A DNA stretch of 64,000 nt from Zopfochytrium polystomum (lineage: Eukaryota; Chytridiomycota; Chytridiomycetes; Chytridiales; Chytridiaceae), in contig JAIVFJ010000201.1 of the NCBI GenBank assembly GCA_025765615.1, positions 1-64,000 of the forward strand, given 5' to 3'. The notes below the pieces were generated by a model, which worked only from the letters and a program-made list of their open reading frames with translations, was not told the origin of the DNA and made no database searches. Position 1 is the first letter of the stretch. Each line of letters starts with the position of its first letter. Shown piece by piece: positions 31,461-43,300 of this stretch. The position numbers and the translations under genes are program-made.

Positions 31461-33055
31461 ATTTATTTGAGGCAAATTTATTTCTTGAAGATGCAAACAA
31501 ATGAATATTCCTTTGTATGCCCTACATTAATATTTCTTTGTGCAAAAGGAGACACAGGGATTGAAGAAGACCCAATGAATCCTCTGCCAGGAAGCGTGGG
31601 CCGCTTCTGGGACTACTGTGGCAGACAGGGTTGGAAAGGACAAAATCCAAGTAAGCAGACACACAAGCAGACAGAGTACATGTACTATTTGTCAAAGGTC
31701 CAGGCATTACATGTTCAGATATTATAGCGCATGTGCCTTTTTAGTAAATCCACGGAGGCACCAAAGCTTCCTTACTGTAACCACAAACCACACAAATTTT
31801 CCAGTTTGTAGTTGGACTCTTCCCATGAAGCCCAGGCCGCTCGGTGCGCACCATGCAGCGCCAGCTGGAGTTCCAACAACAGACGTTATTTAGAGCGTAG
31901 AGGACACACCCCACATTCCTTCTACGTAAGGCGAGCGCCGCCACAAGTAGGTCGTGGTCACAATGTGTGAGTCCTAGTATTGAGTTTGCCTGTAGTTCCC
32001 CCCACGCTAGACGCTGCGGCCAGATTTGATGCAGAGATCTCAGTGGAGGGTGGGAGGGGGAAATTGAGCTCTGAACCCAAATCTATTTTGAAAGAAAAAA
32101 CACACCAAAAAAAAAAAAAATCTCAAAGTTAGGCAACCCAATTAGTATTTCCACAATAAAAACAACCTCCCACAAACATACTTGAGTGTTCAAGCCCGCA
32201 AAGGAAGGGGGGGGGGGGGGGGGGGGGGGGGAAGGGTGCACTCAACCAGGGTTGCAATAAAGATCCTTAGTTTCTTTTTAATTGCTCACCCCCCCTCGAA
32301 ATTCTTCGATTATTACTTCCAATGCCGTCAAGCAGAATGACAAGAAAGAGGAAAAATCACCCAATTCCTCCCTCCCCCTTGCATTGATTGCGGCGCCGAC
32401 ATTCCCTTTCAAAGACGGCCCCGACTCTCCCCAGCCCAGTGCGGCCTGAGACATTTTGCGCCTTTTGCTCTCTCTCCTCGACTTCGGTGAACCAAAAAGA
32501 AAAAAAAGAGAAGAAAAAAAAAAGAAAAAAAAAAGAGTGGAAGTAAAAGAAAAAACCATTGCGATTGCTCGAATGGACAAAAAAAAACGTTTGGTCGCTC
32601 TTCTAAGGGCGGAGGAACAAGGGGGTGGTTCGTGGGAAGAAAAAAAAAAAAAATAAAAAAAAAAAAAAGGGACGATGAGGGCGTCGATTTCGGTGCCGGG
32701 TTGGTGGAGGACGCTGTGAACGGAAGACCTGGGGGGACGAATGTCTGTCTGTGTCTTCGAGGCACGCGCCGCAAAATTTTTGTTTTTTTTTCTTTTTTTG
32801 CTTTTCGTTTCTTTTCCTGTTTTTTTTCTGGTGTTGGAACTTTCATTTGGCGGCGACTACCCACCCCTTGCCTTTGGATTTCGGCCTCTTTTTGCTGTCG
32901 GGTGAGTCAGTCAGTCGGTTGGTCAGTGGGGCGACTGATCGAACGGAGAGAGAGCGAAGACGGCAAGACAGAGATTGAGAGAGAGAGAGAGATTGAGAGA
33001 GAGAGAGAGAGATTGAGAGAGGAAGATAGGGAGAGAGGGAGAGAGAGAGAGAGGG

Positions 33056-33119
<64 letters not shown>

Positions 33120-33774
33120 ACTCACCTTCGCGGCGGGATCCAGCGGTGTTGCTGGAGGCGTTGCCTGTTGGCGTCGTGTGGTCCTCGTCGACGGAGGCCA
33201 ACAGATTCCCCATTTTCATCATTCCTCGCAACGCTCGCTCCGTCGCCCCCGTCCTTTTCTCCTCTTCCGACTTCCTCCCTGCATTAGACGCGACACGCCC
33301 CCCAATACTACTCCTCCCTTCTCCGACGCGCTCCCTCTCTCCCTCTCTCTCTCCCCCTCTCTCATCCCCTCAGCCACATACATGGCCGACTGCCACCGAC
33401 ACTGCCGCTTTGCACTCCGGCAGCCAAAGAAGGTACGACGGCGTGAAACCTCGCCGCCGCCGTCACCGTCGCTGCCGTCGCCGCTGCTTCCACCCCCGCT
33501 TCCGCCTCTACCCGTGGCCCCGGACCCCCAAGCCCTTGCTGCGCGGCGGCTGCGGCTCCCGCTGGATCCGCCCGATGGGACCGCGCTCCTTGCTTGCCAC
33601 TGGAAAGCGCCGCCATCGCCGCCGCTGCCCTGCTCGCACAGTGGTAGTGGCCGGCGGCGGCGGCCTCATCCCGCGCGGCCAAGGGTTGCAACAGCAGCAG
33701 CAGCAGCAGCAGCAGAAGTGGCAGCAGAACGTGCACGTCCACCGTCGTCGTCGCGGTCGCCTTTCAAGCGCCGG
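31461..33774. other. AT-rich spacer grading into microsatellites
   Basis: 31461-32200 shows no gene. A G25 run lies at 32207-32231. 32500-32670 is A/G rich with several A-runs. (GA)n of about 180 bp occupies 32941-33118. 33380-33774 is open in frame with the membrane protein downstream and could be an N-terminal extension or leader (Pro/Arg/Ala rich). Confidence 0.5.
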
Positions 33775-34005
33775 ATGCTGGCGGTCGCGGCGGCCGCGAT
33801 GGTGGTGGTGGCGTGCGTGTCGCCGTCGTCGATTGCGCCGCCGTGCGAGGCGAGCTTTGTTGGGCGGGCTTGGGCGGGGCTGATGCAGGTCGTCGGCGCA
33901 ATCCTCCCGCCAAACGACGCGGTAAGAAGAAGCGCCCAACCCTTAACCCCTCGCCCCCATAATTCTCATCCCAGCTCCATTTCCCCGTTTCCGCGCCGGT
34001 CGCCT

Positions 34006-34045
<40 letters not shown>

Positions 34046-35408
34046 ATTTTTATTATTTACTCAAACTACGCCCCGAACAAATAATAACAACAATGTCGCG
34101 CCTTCACCCGAGCAGGGGCCCCTTCCAGGGTTTGTGCCCCCCACCACAACGACCACCGAGCAACAAGAGCCCACGACCGCGGCCCCGCCGCCAGCGACCA
34201 CGCAGAACCTGCTGCCGACGACGACGGCTGAACCGCCGACGGCGGCAACAACGACACAAGCGGCGGCGCCGCCGCAGCAGCAGCAGCAGCAGCAAGCGCC
34301 GACCCAGACGACCGTCGCCGCTGTGGCAAACAACAACAACAACAATGGCAATAACAACAACAACCGCGCCACTGCCACCACTGCGGCTGTGCAGGGCGGC
34401 GGCGGGGCGGCCGACTCTGGAGGCACGGGCGGCGGGGCCCCGGCCGCGGCCGCTGGTGGGCTGACGACAGAAGGCGGCGGAGCTGGTGGAGCGGCGGCGG
34501 TGGCCGCAGACGGGGCCGAAGCACGCACGGGGTCATCGAGCGCGGGAGGGGTTCCATCCGCAAATCCTGCCGCGACAGCTACCAGCCACGGTGGTGGCGG
34601 TGGGACGCGGGCGTCGACAGTTGATGGGGCTGGTGGCGGGGGAGACGGGACGGGCGGCGGCGGCGGCGGGGCGGTGACGGTCACGGGGGACGCAGGCGGT
34701 GGCGGTGGCGGCAGCGGAGAAGGCGGCGGCGGCGACGGGACGGGCGGCGGCAACGGAAAGTCGGCGGGGGGGGGCTCGGCGGCGGGGCAGACGATGGCGG
34801 TGGTTGGGGCGCTGATGGGCTCGCTTGTTGTCGTGGCTGCCATCTTGCTGGTGCTGCTCGCACTGTGGAAGCGGCTTTGCCGCAAGGGCGGCGGGGGCGT
34901 AGGCTGCTCTCTGGGAGGCGGCGTGGTAGGTCTGGACGGGCTGCGGCGCGGGTTCCGTGGCGCAGGCGGGGGCGGCAGGGGCCTTGGCGGCGGCGGCATC
35001 GGCGGCATCAGCGGCGGGGACATTTACGACGACAATGTGGGGATCTTTGCCCTCGGGGCCAAGATGGAGGAGGTCGACGACGTGAGCCTGCGAAGCTACG
35101 GAGGCGGCGGCGGCGACGGCGAGTCGTGCAAGTCGTTCTCACGCCAGTCCAAGTCGGCGAGCAGCGACTACGTGCGTGCGCCCTTTCTTATTCAATTTTC
35201 TGTTTTTTTTTTTTTTGTTTTTGCTTGTGTTTTATTTGTCGGGGGGTGCTGTGGGTGACGTGGTCTTTTTTCGTTCTCCTCTGTACTCACGCTCATCTCA
35301 CTCTCTCTACCACAAACACACACACACACACACACTCTCTCTCTCTCTCTCACCCTCTCTCTCTCTATCTTCTCTCTGTGCCTCTCTGTATCACTGTCTC
35401 ACACGCTT

Positions 35409-35463
<55 letters not shown>

Positions 35464-35854
35464 GCAGGGCCTGAAACCCATCGCCCCGGTGGCGCAATTC
35501 AACGACCTGACCAAGGACCTTGTGAACTTTCTGGTGAGCTGAGCAGCAAGCCGTGGCCGCCGCTCGCCGTCGCCCGTTGCCATTCAAATTTCTCACTTAT
35601 TGTGCTTTCTCTGAAAACTTCCGACCACTACTCAGCTTCGCCGCACTTCGCAGTCCTCGTCAAACGGCTCGTGGGCGTGGAAGGGCGCCAGCGCTGGCGG
35701 CCGTGCCCCGTCGCCCGCCCTCAGCGTTGGCAGCAGCAGCAGCAGGGGTTCGTCCGCCTCGTCGTCGGCGCTGTCGTATGCGGCAGCAGCAGCAGCTGCA
35801 GAGACCGCCACTGCCGAGGGCGGGCGGTCTTTCAGCCCCAGCTCGTTTGTGTAG
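33775..35854 (+). CDS. single-pass membrane protein, Thr/Gly-rich ectodomain
   Basis: Predicted exons 33775-33921, 34116-35171, 35468-35533 and 35636-35854, all phase 0 with GTAAGA, GTGCGT and GTGAGC donors; 495 residues. The N-terminus (MLAVAAAAMVVVACVSPSSI) resembles a signal peptide. The ectodomain is Thr/Pro, Gln, Asn and Gly rich (O-glycosylation-prone). One transmembrane helix (MAVVGALMGSLVVVAAILLV) is followed by basic WKRLCRK, then an acidic and Ser-rich cytoplasmic tail with GIFALGAKMEEVDD and, in the last exons, LKPIAPVAQFNDLTKDLVNF. The layout resembles fungal cell-wall sensors, but no family domain is seen. The frame is open upstream to 33382, so the start is uncertain. If the GTGAGC at 35534 is not spliced, translation ends at 35542. 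Confidence 0.6.
35404..35460 (+). repeat. (CT)n tract abutting a 3' splice site
   Basis: About 28 CT units end 7 nt before the acceptor gtcggcag of exon 3 of the membrane-protein gene. It would serve as the polypyrimidine tract. Confidence 0.8.
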
Positions 35855-36254
35855 CTTTCCTTTTTTTTTCCCCTGTGTTTGTCTTCCTTTCTTTTGTTTG
35901 TTTGTGGCTATATCTGCGTTTGTGTGAGGAGCGCCTCCCCCTTCTGCTGCCTGGTTTGCTGCTTCCGCATCCAAGTGCACAACGACGACCGCGTCACGCG
36001 TTGCTTGTCTGTCTGTCGGTCTGTCGGTCTGTGTGCTTGCGCGTCTTGAAGTCCGCCTTGGTGCGTTTGAAACCACACTCTGCCCCTACCACCACCACCA
36101 CATGTTTCTTTGTTTTGACATTTCCCCTGCCACCTCTACCCATGTCTGCCAATTTCCCCAGTTTTTACTATAATTTTTTCCTGTTTCCCTCCCTCCCTCC
36201 CCCCTCTTCCTATCCAACAGTAGTAGTAGTTGCAGTACGTGCAGATCTGGTTCC

Positions 36255-36346
<92 letters not shown>

Positions 36347-37032
36347 CTCTCTTTCTCTCTTTCTCTCTTTCTCTCTCTGCTTGGTGGGGCCACCGAATTT
36401 ATGTTGGTTGAGCCAGCAACAATCGAGCAAGTCCCGTCCGTGAGCGTGTGCATGTGTGTGTGCATGAGGGTGTGAGTGTGTGGCTGTGACATTTTCTTTC
36501 TTCTACTTCGCCCATTTCTCTTCGTTTCCCCTCTCCCACTCTCGTGGACGAATGGTACCGCAGTGCAGAAGGTCCTCGTCCTCTGTGTGATGTGGGGGGC
36601 AGACGTAGTTGTGAGTGTGTGAAGGCAAGACTGCGGATGTTGGCTGACTGGAAAACCCGACCAAACATCACCTGTCAGCTCGACGCTTCCTTGGCTGAAA
36701 GGAAGAAGAAAATCTTGTGCGAAATTCCACCTCTTCCCGAAGGGCACTCACCGGGCGTCGGTCGGTACCAAGGGGAACCCGACCGCCAGGTCCGCCAAAT
36801 GGTGCCACAGCGAGGCACGAGCTCCAAAGGGAAGAGGAGGATGAAGGCAAAGAACGACAGCCGAGATACCTTAAGAAAAGGGGTGTGCCAAGATGGGCTG
36901 GAAAGAAGGGCCTGCCGCGGATGTTTAGAGGACAGAGAGAGAGTGAGTGAGAGAGAGTTTGTGTGTGTGTGTGTGCGTGAATGCTGCACATTGCCACACA
37001 CTCACTCCGATCCGTTTCCCATCAATCTTTCC

Positions 37033-37065
<33 letters not shown>

Positions 37066-37666
37066 TCTCTATCTCTCGCGCATTTGAACCAATTCCCTTT
37101 TCATCAGGATTTTTTTTCTTGCAGACGCCGCGGCCACTCAAGAAAAAAAAAAAAAAATAAGAATTAAACAATGAGTGTGGGTGGCACCGCACGCAGACAC
37201 TGCATTGGAAGAAGGCTGGCAATAAAAAAAAAAAAAAAAAAAGGAGGACAAAAGTCGAGGAAGGAGATCCGCGGGCGGCCATTGCAGAAATTCTTTTTTT
37301 TTTTTTTTTGATTGCAGATAATGATGAGTAAGGACAAAGGAAGAGGAAGAAGACGACGAAAAGAAAAAGGAAAAAAAAAAAAACAGCGCAAAAAAAGTGA
37401 TGAAAAAAAAAATTGGTTGGCATGAGCGGCGAGGAATTCAGGGAGGAGGAGAGACAGAGAGAAGAGAGACAGAGCGAGAAAGAGAGAGTCTGACTGAGAG
37501 AGAGAGAGAGAGAGAGAGGGCGCGAGATAGACCGAGAGAGCAAACAAAAAAGAAAAAAAGGAGTCGGCCGCCGAGTGGGTGGCGGCGCAAAACTCAAATC
37601 GTTCCTGCCACCGCTACTCTCTCGCTCTCTTTCTCTCTTTCTCTCTCTCTCTTTCTCTCTCTCAGA

Positions 37667-37722
<56 letters not shown>

Positions 37723-38296
37723 CTCTCTCTCTCTTTCCTTCTCTCTCTTTCTCTCTCTCTCTCACTCCCTCTCACTCTCTCCACCCAAAAACTTCTCCCT
37801 CTTTCACTTCCCCCGTCCTCCGTCCACCCCCTCCCCTCCCTCCCGCGCTTGCTTCGACCTCGCACTCACGAGCCACGGCGGCGACGGAGGAGAAGATTTC
37901 AAACACGAATACGACGGGGTGCGGCCCAGAAGCAGCAAGCGGCAAGCAGGACCAGGAGCAGCAGAGGCATCGCGAGGGCATCTCGGCGTCACACTCACGG
38001 GAGAAGCGAGGGCTTTGGACGCCGAAACAGCAGCGACTAGAAACGTGATAGATTCATAGAGTCAGCCCAGGCTGCCGAGCATAGACGTCCCCGTCGCAGC
38101 CTGCGAAGGACTTTACCTCCAACGGGACTAGCCCTGACACACACTCTCACCTTCTATTTACCCCACTCTTTATTGACTTGGATTTGGATTACCTCCTCAG
38201 CCAACTAGACTTTCTGCTTTACTACCGCCTGTGTTCGAATACCTTCCGCCTTACCACCAGCCCAACAGTAGACGCTAACACATACGAATACCAAAA
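35855..38296. other. spacer with large (CT)n tracts
   Basis: (CT)n at 36257-36345 (about 90 bp), 37030-37060 and 37616-37785. A-runs lie at 37143 and 37225, a T-run near 37292. The plus frame 36544-37167 has mixed composition without motifs. A minus-strand piece near 36800-36890 (LSFFAFILLFPLELVPRCG) looks like a membrane helix but lacks a start. No gene is supported. Confidence 0.45.
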
Positions 38297-40591
38297 ATGG
38301 ACATTCCTGCACCAAGCCCCTCCACCTCTACAGCGCCTGGGCTCTCTGTACCTTCTTCCGCGAGCGCCGGCGGACAGCCTGCGGGGACTGGAGCGAGTAG
38401 CAGCAGCAGCAGCAGCAGCGGAACCAACTCGACAGCAATCATCGCCGCGGCCGCGGCCGGCGGCGTGACAGTGCTCGTCCTGGCCGCCGTCGTGGCAGTC
38501 TGCCTGTTTCGCCGCGTCCGTCGGCGTGCCGGACTGCCGTCCTCGGTGTCGCCGGACGCCGGCGCCGCCATCCGCCGCCACGGCGGCGGCCACCCGCACT
38601 CGGTCGGCCGCGGGTTCGAGCCGTCGTCGCCGACGACGCCCATGACGCCCTCCGATTACGCCGCAAAGTTCTCCCTGGACCTCGGCGGCGGCCGTGCCCC
38701 CGCTGTGCCGACGGGCGGCGCCGGCGGGCTCACTCGCGCGCCGTCTCTCAAGGTAAAGATGACCGACGCCGACGAAGGCGGCGGTAGCAGCCTGTTTAGC
38801 GGCCGCTCGCGCCGCGCCACAATGCAGTCCGTGTTCAGCCTGCACTCGCTGGTCTCCATCGGCGGCGGCAACAACACCGCTGCCGAGGACGCCGCACCGT
38901 CAGTGCCCCCGATCCCCGCGACGTTTGCCGCCCCGTCCCCGGCCGCCACCTCCTCCGTCCGCCCGCCGCCGCCTGCCGCCTCTCTCACCCCGTCGCGGAC
39001 GCAACCGGCCGTCGTTGCCGCCGCTGCCACCCCCGCGACCGCCACGGCCGTCGCCGCCGCTGCCGCCACCGCCGCCGCCGCGGCGGGCCTCCACATCAAC
39101 ACGACCGCCGCCGCGCCAGCCCCCGCTGTTGCTGCTGCTGGTGCGGCCGGAGCAGCGGGGGCGGGGGTCTCCCCGGTCTCGGAGGGGACAGCAAGTTCAA
39201 GCTCTCCGGCGTCGGTGGGGCGGTCGCCGTCGACAAAGTCTTCGTTCTGGCCCCCGCCGCCAGTGATCCGCACGGACGGGCTCGGCGGCGGCGGCAGCGG
39301 CAGCAACAGCGTGTCGTCGCGGCCGGGCACGGCCGCGTCGTCGTACTCGACGTACACATCTGACGACGACGACGACGACGACGACGGATCGGACTCGGAC
39401 TCGGCGGACAGCCGCAGCTCGGACTCTGCGTCTGCGCGGTCCGCGGCGCTCGGGCGGCACAACGCGCAGCAGATGCGCCCGCACAGCCCGCTGCGCGGCG
39501 GGTCGAAGCCGACGACGCCGACGGTGACGACCACCGGCAGCCCACTGCCGCCTATCGCCGAGACCGGCGGCAGCGGCAGCCCCGCCTCGCCACAGCTGCA
39601 GCCGTCGGCGACGGCGCCGGGCATCGGGCGCAAGGCGAGCACGGGCGGCAGCAGCATCCACCACCCGCACCACCACCACCACCGCGGGCACCGGCGGATG
39701 CCGTCGGCGACGCAGATGGGCGGGTGGGCGACGACGGACGTCAGCCGCGCGCGGGCAAAGGCGCTCGCGGCCGTCGAGCACGCGCGCCGCCCGTCGACGG
39801 ACTCGATCGGCTCCGCATCGGCAGCCGCAGCCGCGTCCGCCGCGTCCGCCGCGTCGGCGGGCCGCCCGTCCGTCGACGGCCGCCCGTCCCTCGACTCGCT
39901 GCGCGTCGTTCACCGCTCGCACAGCGCCGCCTCGTTGCGGCTGCTGCCCGCGTCGCCCGCCGCCGCAGCCGCAGCCTTCTCGCCCTCGTCCCCTTTCCTC
40001 TACCCCTCCGCTGCCCCCGCATTCGCCTTCCCCGCCGCCGCCCCCACCGCCTCCCACTCCCCGCTGGCCGCCACAGCCGCCCCGTCCCACGTCGACGGCG
40101 ACGCCGACACGGAGCCCGCCGTGTCGCCCCGCGCGCCCATCGACGGCGACTCGGACGGCGACCACCACCACCACCACCAGCACCAGTACGCGCCGTCCGC
40201 GCAGGCCGTGCACTCGCTCCTCTACCACCACCACCACCACCCCAACCAGCATCATCATCACCACCCATCAGCAACCCGCGCGTCGCCGTCCCCGCCGCCG
40301 CCACACCACCATCACGCGCACACCTACAACAACAACACCACCACCCAGCACGACGCGTCCACCGCGCGGCCGTCGTCGCCGGCCTTCTTCTCGCCCGTGC
40401 AGCTGACGGCGTCGATGCGAGGCAACAGCGCAGCCGCCGCCGCCGGCGGGGGCGGGGAGGAGTACTCGCTGAACGCGGTGCGTCGCGCGGCCGCGGAAGC
40501 CGCGTCCGCGACGTCGTCGGCGGCGGCGGGCGGGCGTGGCGCGCACACGCTGTCGGCGACGCTAAGCGAGTTTGCGGCGCGCGGGTTTTGA
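38297..40591 (+). CDS. single-pass membrane protein with long Ser/Ala/His-rich tail
   Basis: 764 residues in one exon. There is no cleavable signal peptide. Residues 1-45 are Ser/Pro/Gly rich (likely outside). Residues 46-71 (STAIIAAAAAGGVTVLVLAA onwards) are the only transmembrane helix, followed by RRVRRR, a stop-transfer anchor that places the tail in the cytosol. The ~690-residue tail is disordered with poly-Ala, poly-Asp (D8 near residue 360), poly-His and many SP/TP sites (TTPMTPSDY). No enzymatic or binding domain is seen. The start is the ATG at 38297 in an AAAAATGG context. Composition is extremely GC-rich. It lies on the same strand as another single-pass protein 2.4 kb upstream; I see no sequence similarity between the two. 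Confidence 0.65.
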   Translation: MDIPAPSPSTSTAPGLSVPSSASAGGQPAGTGASSSSSSSSGTNSTAIIAAAAAGGVTVLVLAAVVAVCLFRRVRRRAGLPSSVSPDAGAAIRRHGGGHPHSVGRGFEPSSPTTPMTPSDYAAKFSLDLGGGRAPAVPTGGAGGLTRAPSLKVKMTDADEGGGSSLFSGRSRRATMQSVFSLHSLVSIGGGNNTAAEDAAPSVPPIPATFAAPSPAATSSVRPPPPAASLTPSRTQPAVVAAAATPATATAVAAAAATAAAAAGLHINTTAAAPAPAVAAAGAAGAAGAGVSPVSEGTASSSSPASVGRSPSTKSSFWPPPPVIRTDGLGGGGSGSNSVSSRPGTAASSYSTYTSDDDDDDDDGSDSDSADSRSSDSASARSAALGRHNAQQMRPHSPLRGGSKPTTPTVTTTGSPLPPIAETGGSGSPASPQLQPSATAPGIGRKASTGGSSIHHPHHHHHRGHRRMPSATQMGGWATTDVSRARAKALAAVEHARRPSTDSIGSASAAAAASAASAASAGRPSVDGRPSLDSLRVVHRSHSAASLRLLPASPAAAAAAFSPSSPFLYPSAAPAFAFPAAAPTASHSPLAATAAPSHVDGDADTEPAVSPRAPIDGDSDGDHHHHHQHQYAPSAQAVHSLLYHHHHHPNQHHHHHPSATRASPSPPPPHHHHAHTYNNNTTTQHDASTARPSSPAFFSPVQLTASMRGNSAAAAAGGGGEEYSLNAVRRAAAEAASATSSAAAGGRGAHTLSATLSEFAARGF

Positions 40592-40808
40592 TAGCGGAAA
40601 ACGGGAGAAAAAAAAGAAAAAGCGGTAGTATAGGCCCCGGCGCTCGATACTACTACTTGCTACAACACACACACACGTACACACACACATACACAACCAG
40701 CCAGCCAGCCTTGCCAGTCTCTCATCCAATCACCCCCCGTCCCTTCCCCTCCCCGTTTTCCCGTCTATCGGTAAATCCAAAAAATAAAAATAAAAAAATA
40801 TGAAGGCG

Positions 40809-40843
<35 letters not shown>

Positions 40844-41822
40844 CTGCCAGCTCAACTCTTCCTTTCCTTTTCCTTGCTGTTGTCATCTTCGCGCCATCCA
40901 AACTGTTCCCCCCCCACCCCCCGCGCATTCGGCCCTTTTGTTTTTATTTTACTTTATTTTTTTTTTTTTTTTGTATTTGCCTCCTCGTATGGGCTCTCGC
41001 GCTTCATCTTTTTACGCTTCCTTTCGTATTCGACAACAACTGCGGTCCCTCTTTCACTTTCTCTAAGCGTTATTTACGCCAAAGCCAATTCACGTTTTTT
41101 ACTGCTTTTCTCCCTGGACGAATAAATCACAACGCGAAACACAATCGATCCAAAAAACAAAAGAAAAATAGGAAAACAACCTATAGCTCCCCTTTCACGA
41201 AACTTTCCAAAAAAAAAAAAAAAAAAAAAAAAAACGTTTGACGGCGCCGCCTTCCCGGAGAGAAAGGGGTCCCCCCGCGCGAGCAGGACTCTGCTTCCCC
41301 TCCCGGCCTATCTGCCCGCCCCACAACCGAAACAAGGGGAGCGGGGTTGGGGGAGGGTTGGGGGGGGGCGGGGGCGGGAACGATTGCAGCCGCCGGAACC
41401 GTCGGCCGCAATTGACACGCTCTAATTGCCTAGTTAGCCTCTCAATCCCAAGAATCCGCGACGACGAGGGCTCCACATCATGTTTCCCCTCGACTTACGT
41501 TCATTCATTGATATTTTCGATCGGTCGTACATATTTTCTCTCTTGTTCTTCTTCTCACCCTCAACTCACCCTCAACTCCATTTCTTCTCCCCCAACTCCT
41601 TCCCCTCTCCACCTCTGCAGCCCGTCGCGTTCATTCGGGGAGTTACTGCTCCGCCTACCCCCGAAGGCGTGGAAGAGGCAGCGAGTCCAAAAAAAAAAAA
41701 AAAAAAAAAAAAGAAATTAAAGAAAATACATGAGGGAGAACAAATGGATTGATGGTAATGGCCTAGCTGCGAGAGGGGAACGGCCAAACCCTCCCGAAAA
41801 GCTCCTCCACTCACTGCCTCCT
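40592..41822. other. convergent 3' flanks
   Basis: 3' regions of the plus-strand membrane protein and the minus-strand B-box gene. Contains AATAAA-like sites near 40783-40797, (CT)n at 40812-40842, and A/T runs at 40956, 41210-41234 and 41689-41712. No gene seen. Confidence 0.5.
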
Positions 41823-43264
41823 TCAGCTCCTCCTCTTGCGGGCCCCCCTCCGATGGCCCCCAGCGACAACAACGCGGACAGCCACGTGGCGCCGCAGCTC
41901 CGGGTCCGGTGCATCCCCGCCGTGTCCCATGGCAAAGCACTTTGCGCAGTACAAGTCGTCCTCGCATTCGGGGCATCTCAGCACCGCTGCGTTCGTGCAG
42001 ATGCAGCAGAATGCTTCGTCGCCGCCGTCCGTGTCGCCGCCGTCGTCGCTGTCGTCGTCGTCGTCGTCCTCCGCGTCGAGCTCTTCCAACGTTGGCACCT
42101 TTGGCGGTGCACCTAGTGGCGAAAGCGCCGCTCCTGCGCCTGCTGCTCCTCCACTTGCTTCTGCTCCTCCTCCTCGCTCCGTGGGTGAAGCTGGCCCAAC
42201 GCTGCTCGTCTTGCCGCTGGTGCCGTTGCCGCCGCCGCTACCGGGATCCCGCGCGTTACCATCAGGCCCGCCACCGTCGTCCCCGTTACCACCCGCAGCG
42301 CCGAGCGCCGTGACTGCAAACGTCTTCAGCCCCAGCAGCCGCTCCTCCAGCCTCTTGACGTCCCACTCGCCCGTTCCCGCCGCCCCACCGCCGCCCGCCG
42401 ACGCCTTGCTTGGCGATCCACCCGACCCCGCACCCGCCCCCGCGGCTCCCGCTCCAGCCCCAGCCGGCCCCGCACCACCGCCACTACCACCAGCAGCTCC
42501 AAGTCGCTGCTCCAGCCTCACCTCGGCCGCAACCTGCGCAAGCAGCTCCCGCACGGCCGCATCATCTTCCTCGTTCCCGACGTCGTCCTCGCCGCCAAAG
42601 CCGTCATCGCTGTCGCTGTCGCCGTCGTCGACGTCGTCGCCGGATGCATCTCCGCCACCGGCAAGCCGCGCGGCCGCAGCCGTCGGCGACGTCAGCACCA
42701 GCTCCGTAAAGTCAATGAAGCGCCCACCGCCACCACCACCACCACTCGCCGCCCCTGGCGACCCCGGCGCCGCTGGCTCGCCACTGCCGCCGAGGCCGCC
42801 GTCGCCGCTCGCCGGGATGGCCGCCACCACCTCACGGAGGAACGCCTCGACGGGGTCCGGCTCGTCGCCGCCGCCACGACCCGCGGCGCTGCTTCGACGG
42901 CGGCCGACGGCGGCAGCGGCGTGCGGGGGGGGCGGGGGCGGGGGCGGCGCGAACGCGACGGGCGGCCGCCCCGTCAGGGACTGCAGCCGAAGGGCGAGCG
43001 CCGCGACGTCGTCGTCGTCGTCGTCGTCGTCGTCCCCGGTGGCTTTGGCGGAGGCTTTGGCGGCGGTGGTGGTGCTCTTGGTATTCTTGAGGCGCTCGAA
43101 GCGTCGCAGGAGATCGGCGTCGATTGCGTCGGCGGAGGCGGCGGCGGCGGCCGAGGTTGTCGCCGTGGTCGTCGCCGTCGTCCCTGGCGGTGGTGGTGGT
43201 GGTGGTGGTGTTGGTTGGGGCACAGCTGGCCCCGACGAAGGCTGGGCTGTTGTTCCAGGTGGCA

Positions 43265-43265
<1 letters not shown>
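41823..43265 (-). CDS. ANCHR/ZFYVE19-like B-box zinc-finger protein
   Basis: 480 residues, intronless. The C-terminus reads FCCICTNAAVLRCPECEDDL, then YCAKCFAMGH and ELRRH, a B-box-type zinc module. It closely follows the C-terminal C-x2-C, C-x2-C, C-x2-C, H...H pattern of the abscission/NoCut checkpoint regulator ANCHR. Near the N-terminus DADLLRRFERLKN and, after D9, VAALALRLQSLTGRPP resemble the leucine-rich MIT-interacting motifs by which ANCHR binds the ESCRT-III ATPase VPS4. The N-terminal FYVE finger of animal ANCHR is absent. The middle is Gly/Ala/Asp low complexity with one helical block (VRELLAQVAAEVRLEQRLGA). A role at the cytokinetic bridge is inferred from the family. Confidence 0.75.

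Positions 43266-43266
<1 letters not shown>

Positions 43267-43300
<34 letters not shown>
43267..43300. repeat. poly(T) 34, adjoining the start codon of the B-box gene
   Basis: Reads as A34 immediately 5' of the ATG on the gene's sense strand. Long poly(dA:dT) tracts commonly exclude nucleosomes at fungal promoters. Confidence 0.8.

Noticed and set aside
36544..37167. 207-codon plus-strand frame
   Set aside because: It ends in translated CT and GT repeats and shows no conserved pattern; a minus-strand membrane-like peptide overlaps it, and neither has support.
38656..40264. Long minus-strand and other-frame ORFs across the membrane-protein gene
   Set aside because: GC-rich trinucleotide repeats keep all frames open; only the plus frame has a plausible start, transmembrane helix and basic anchor.
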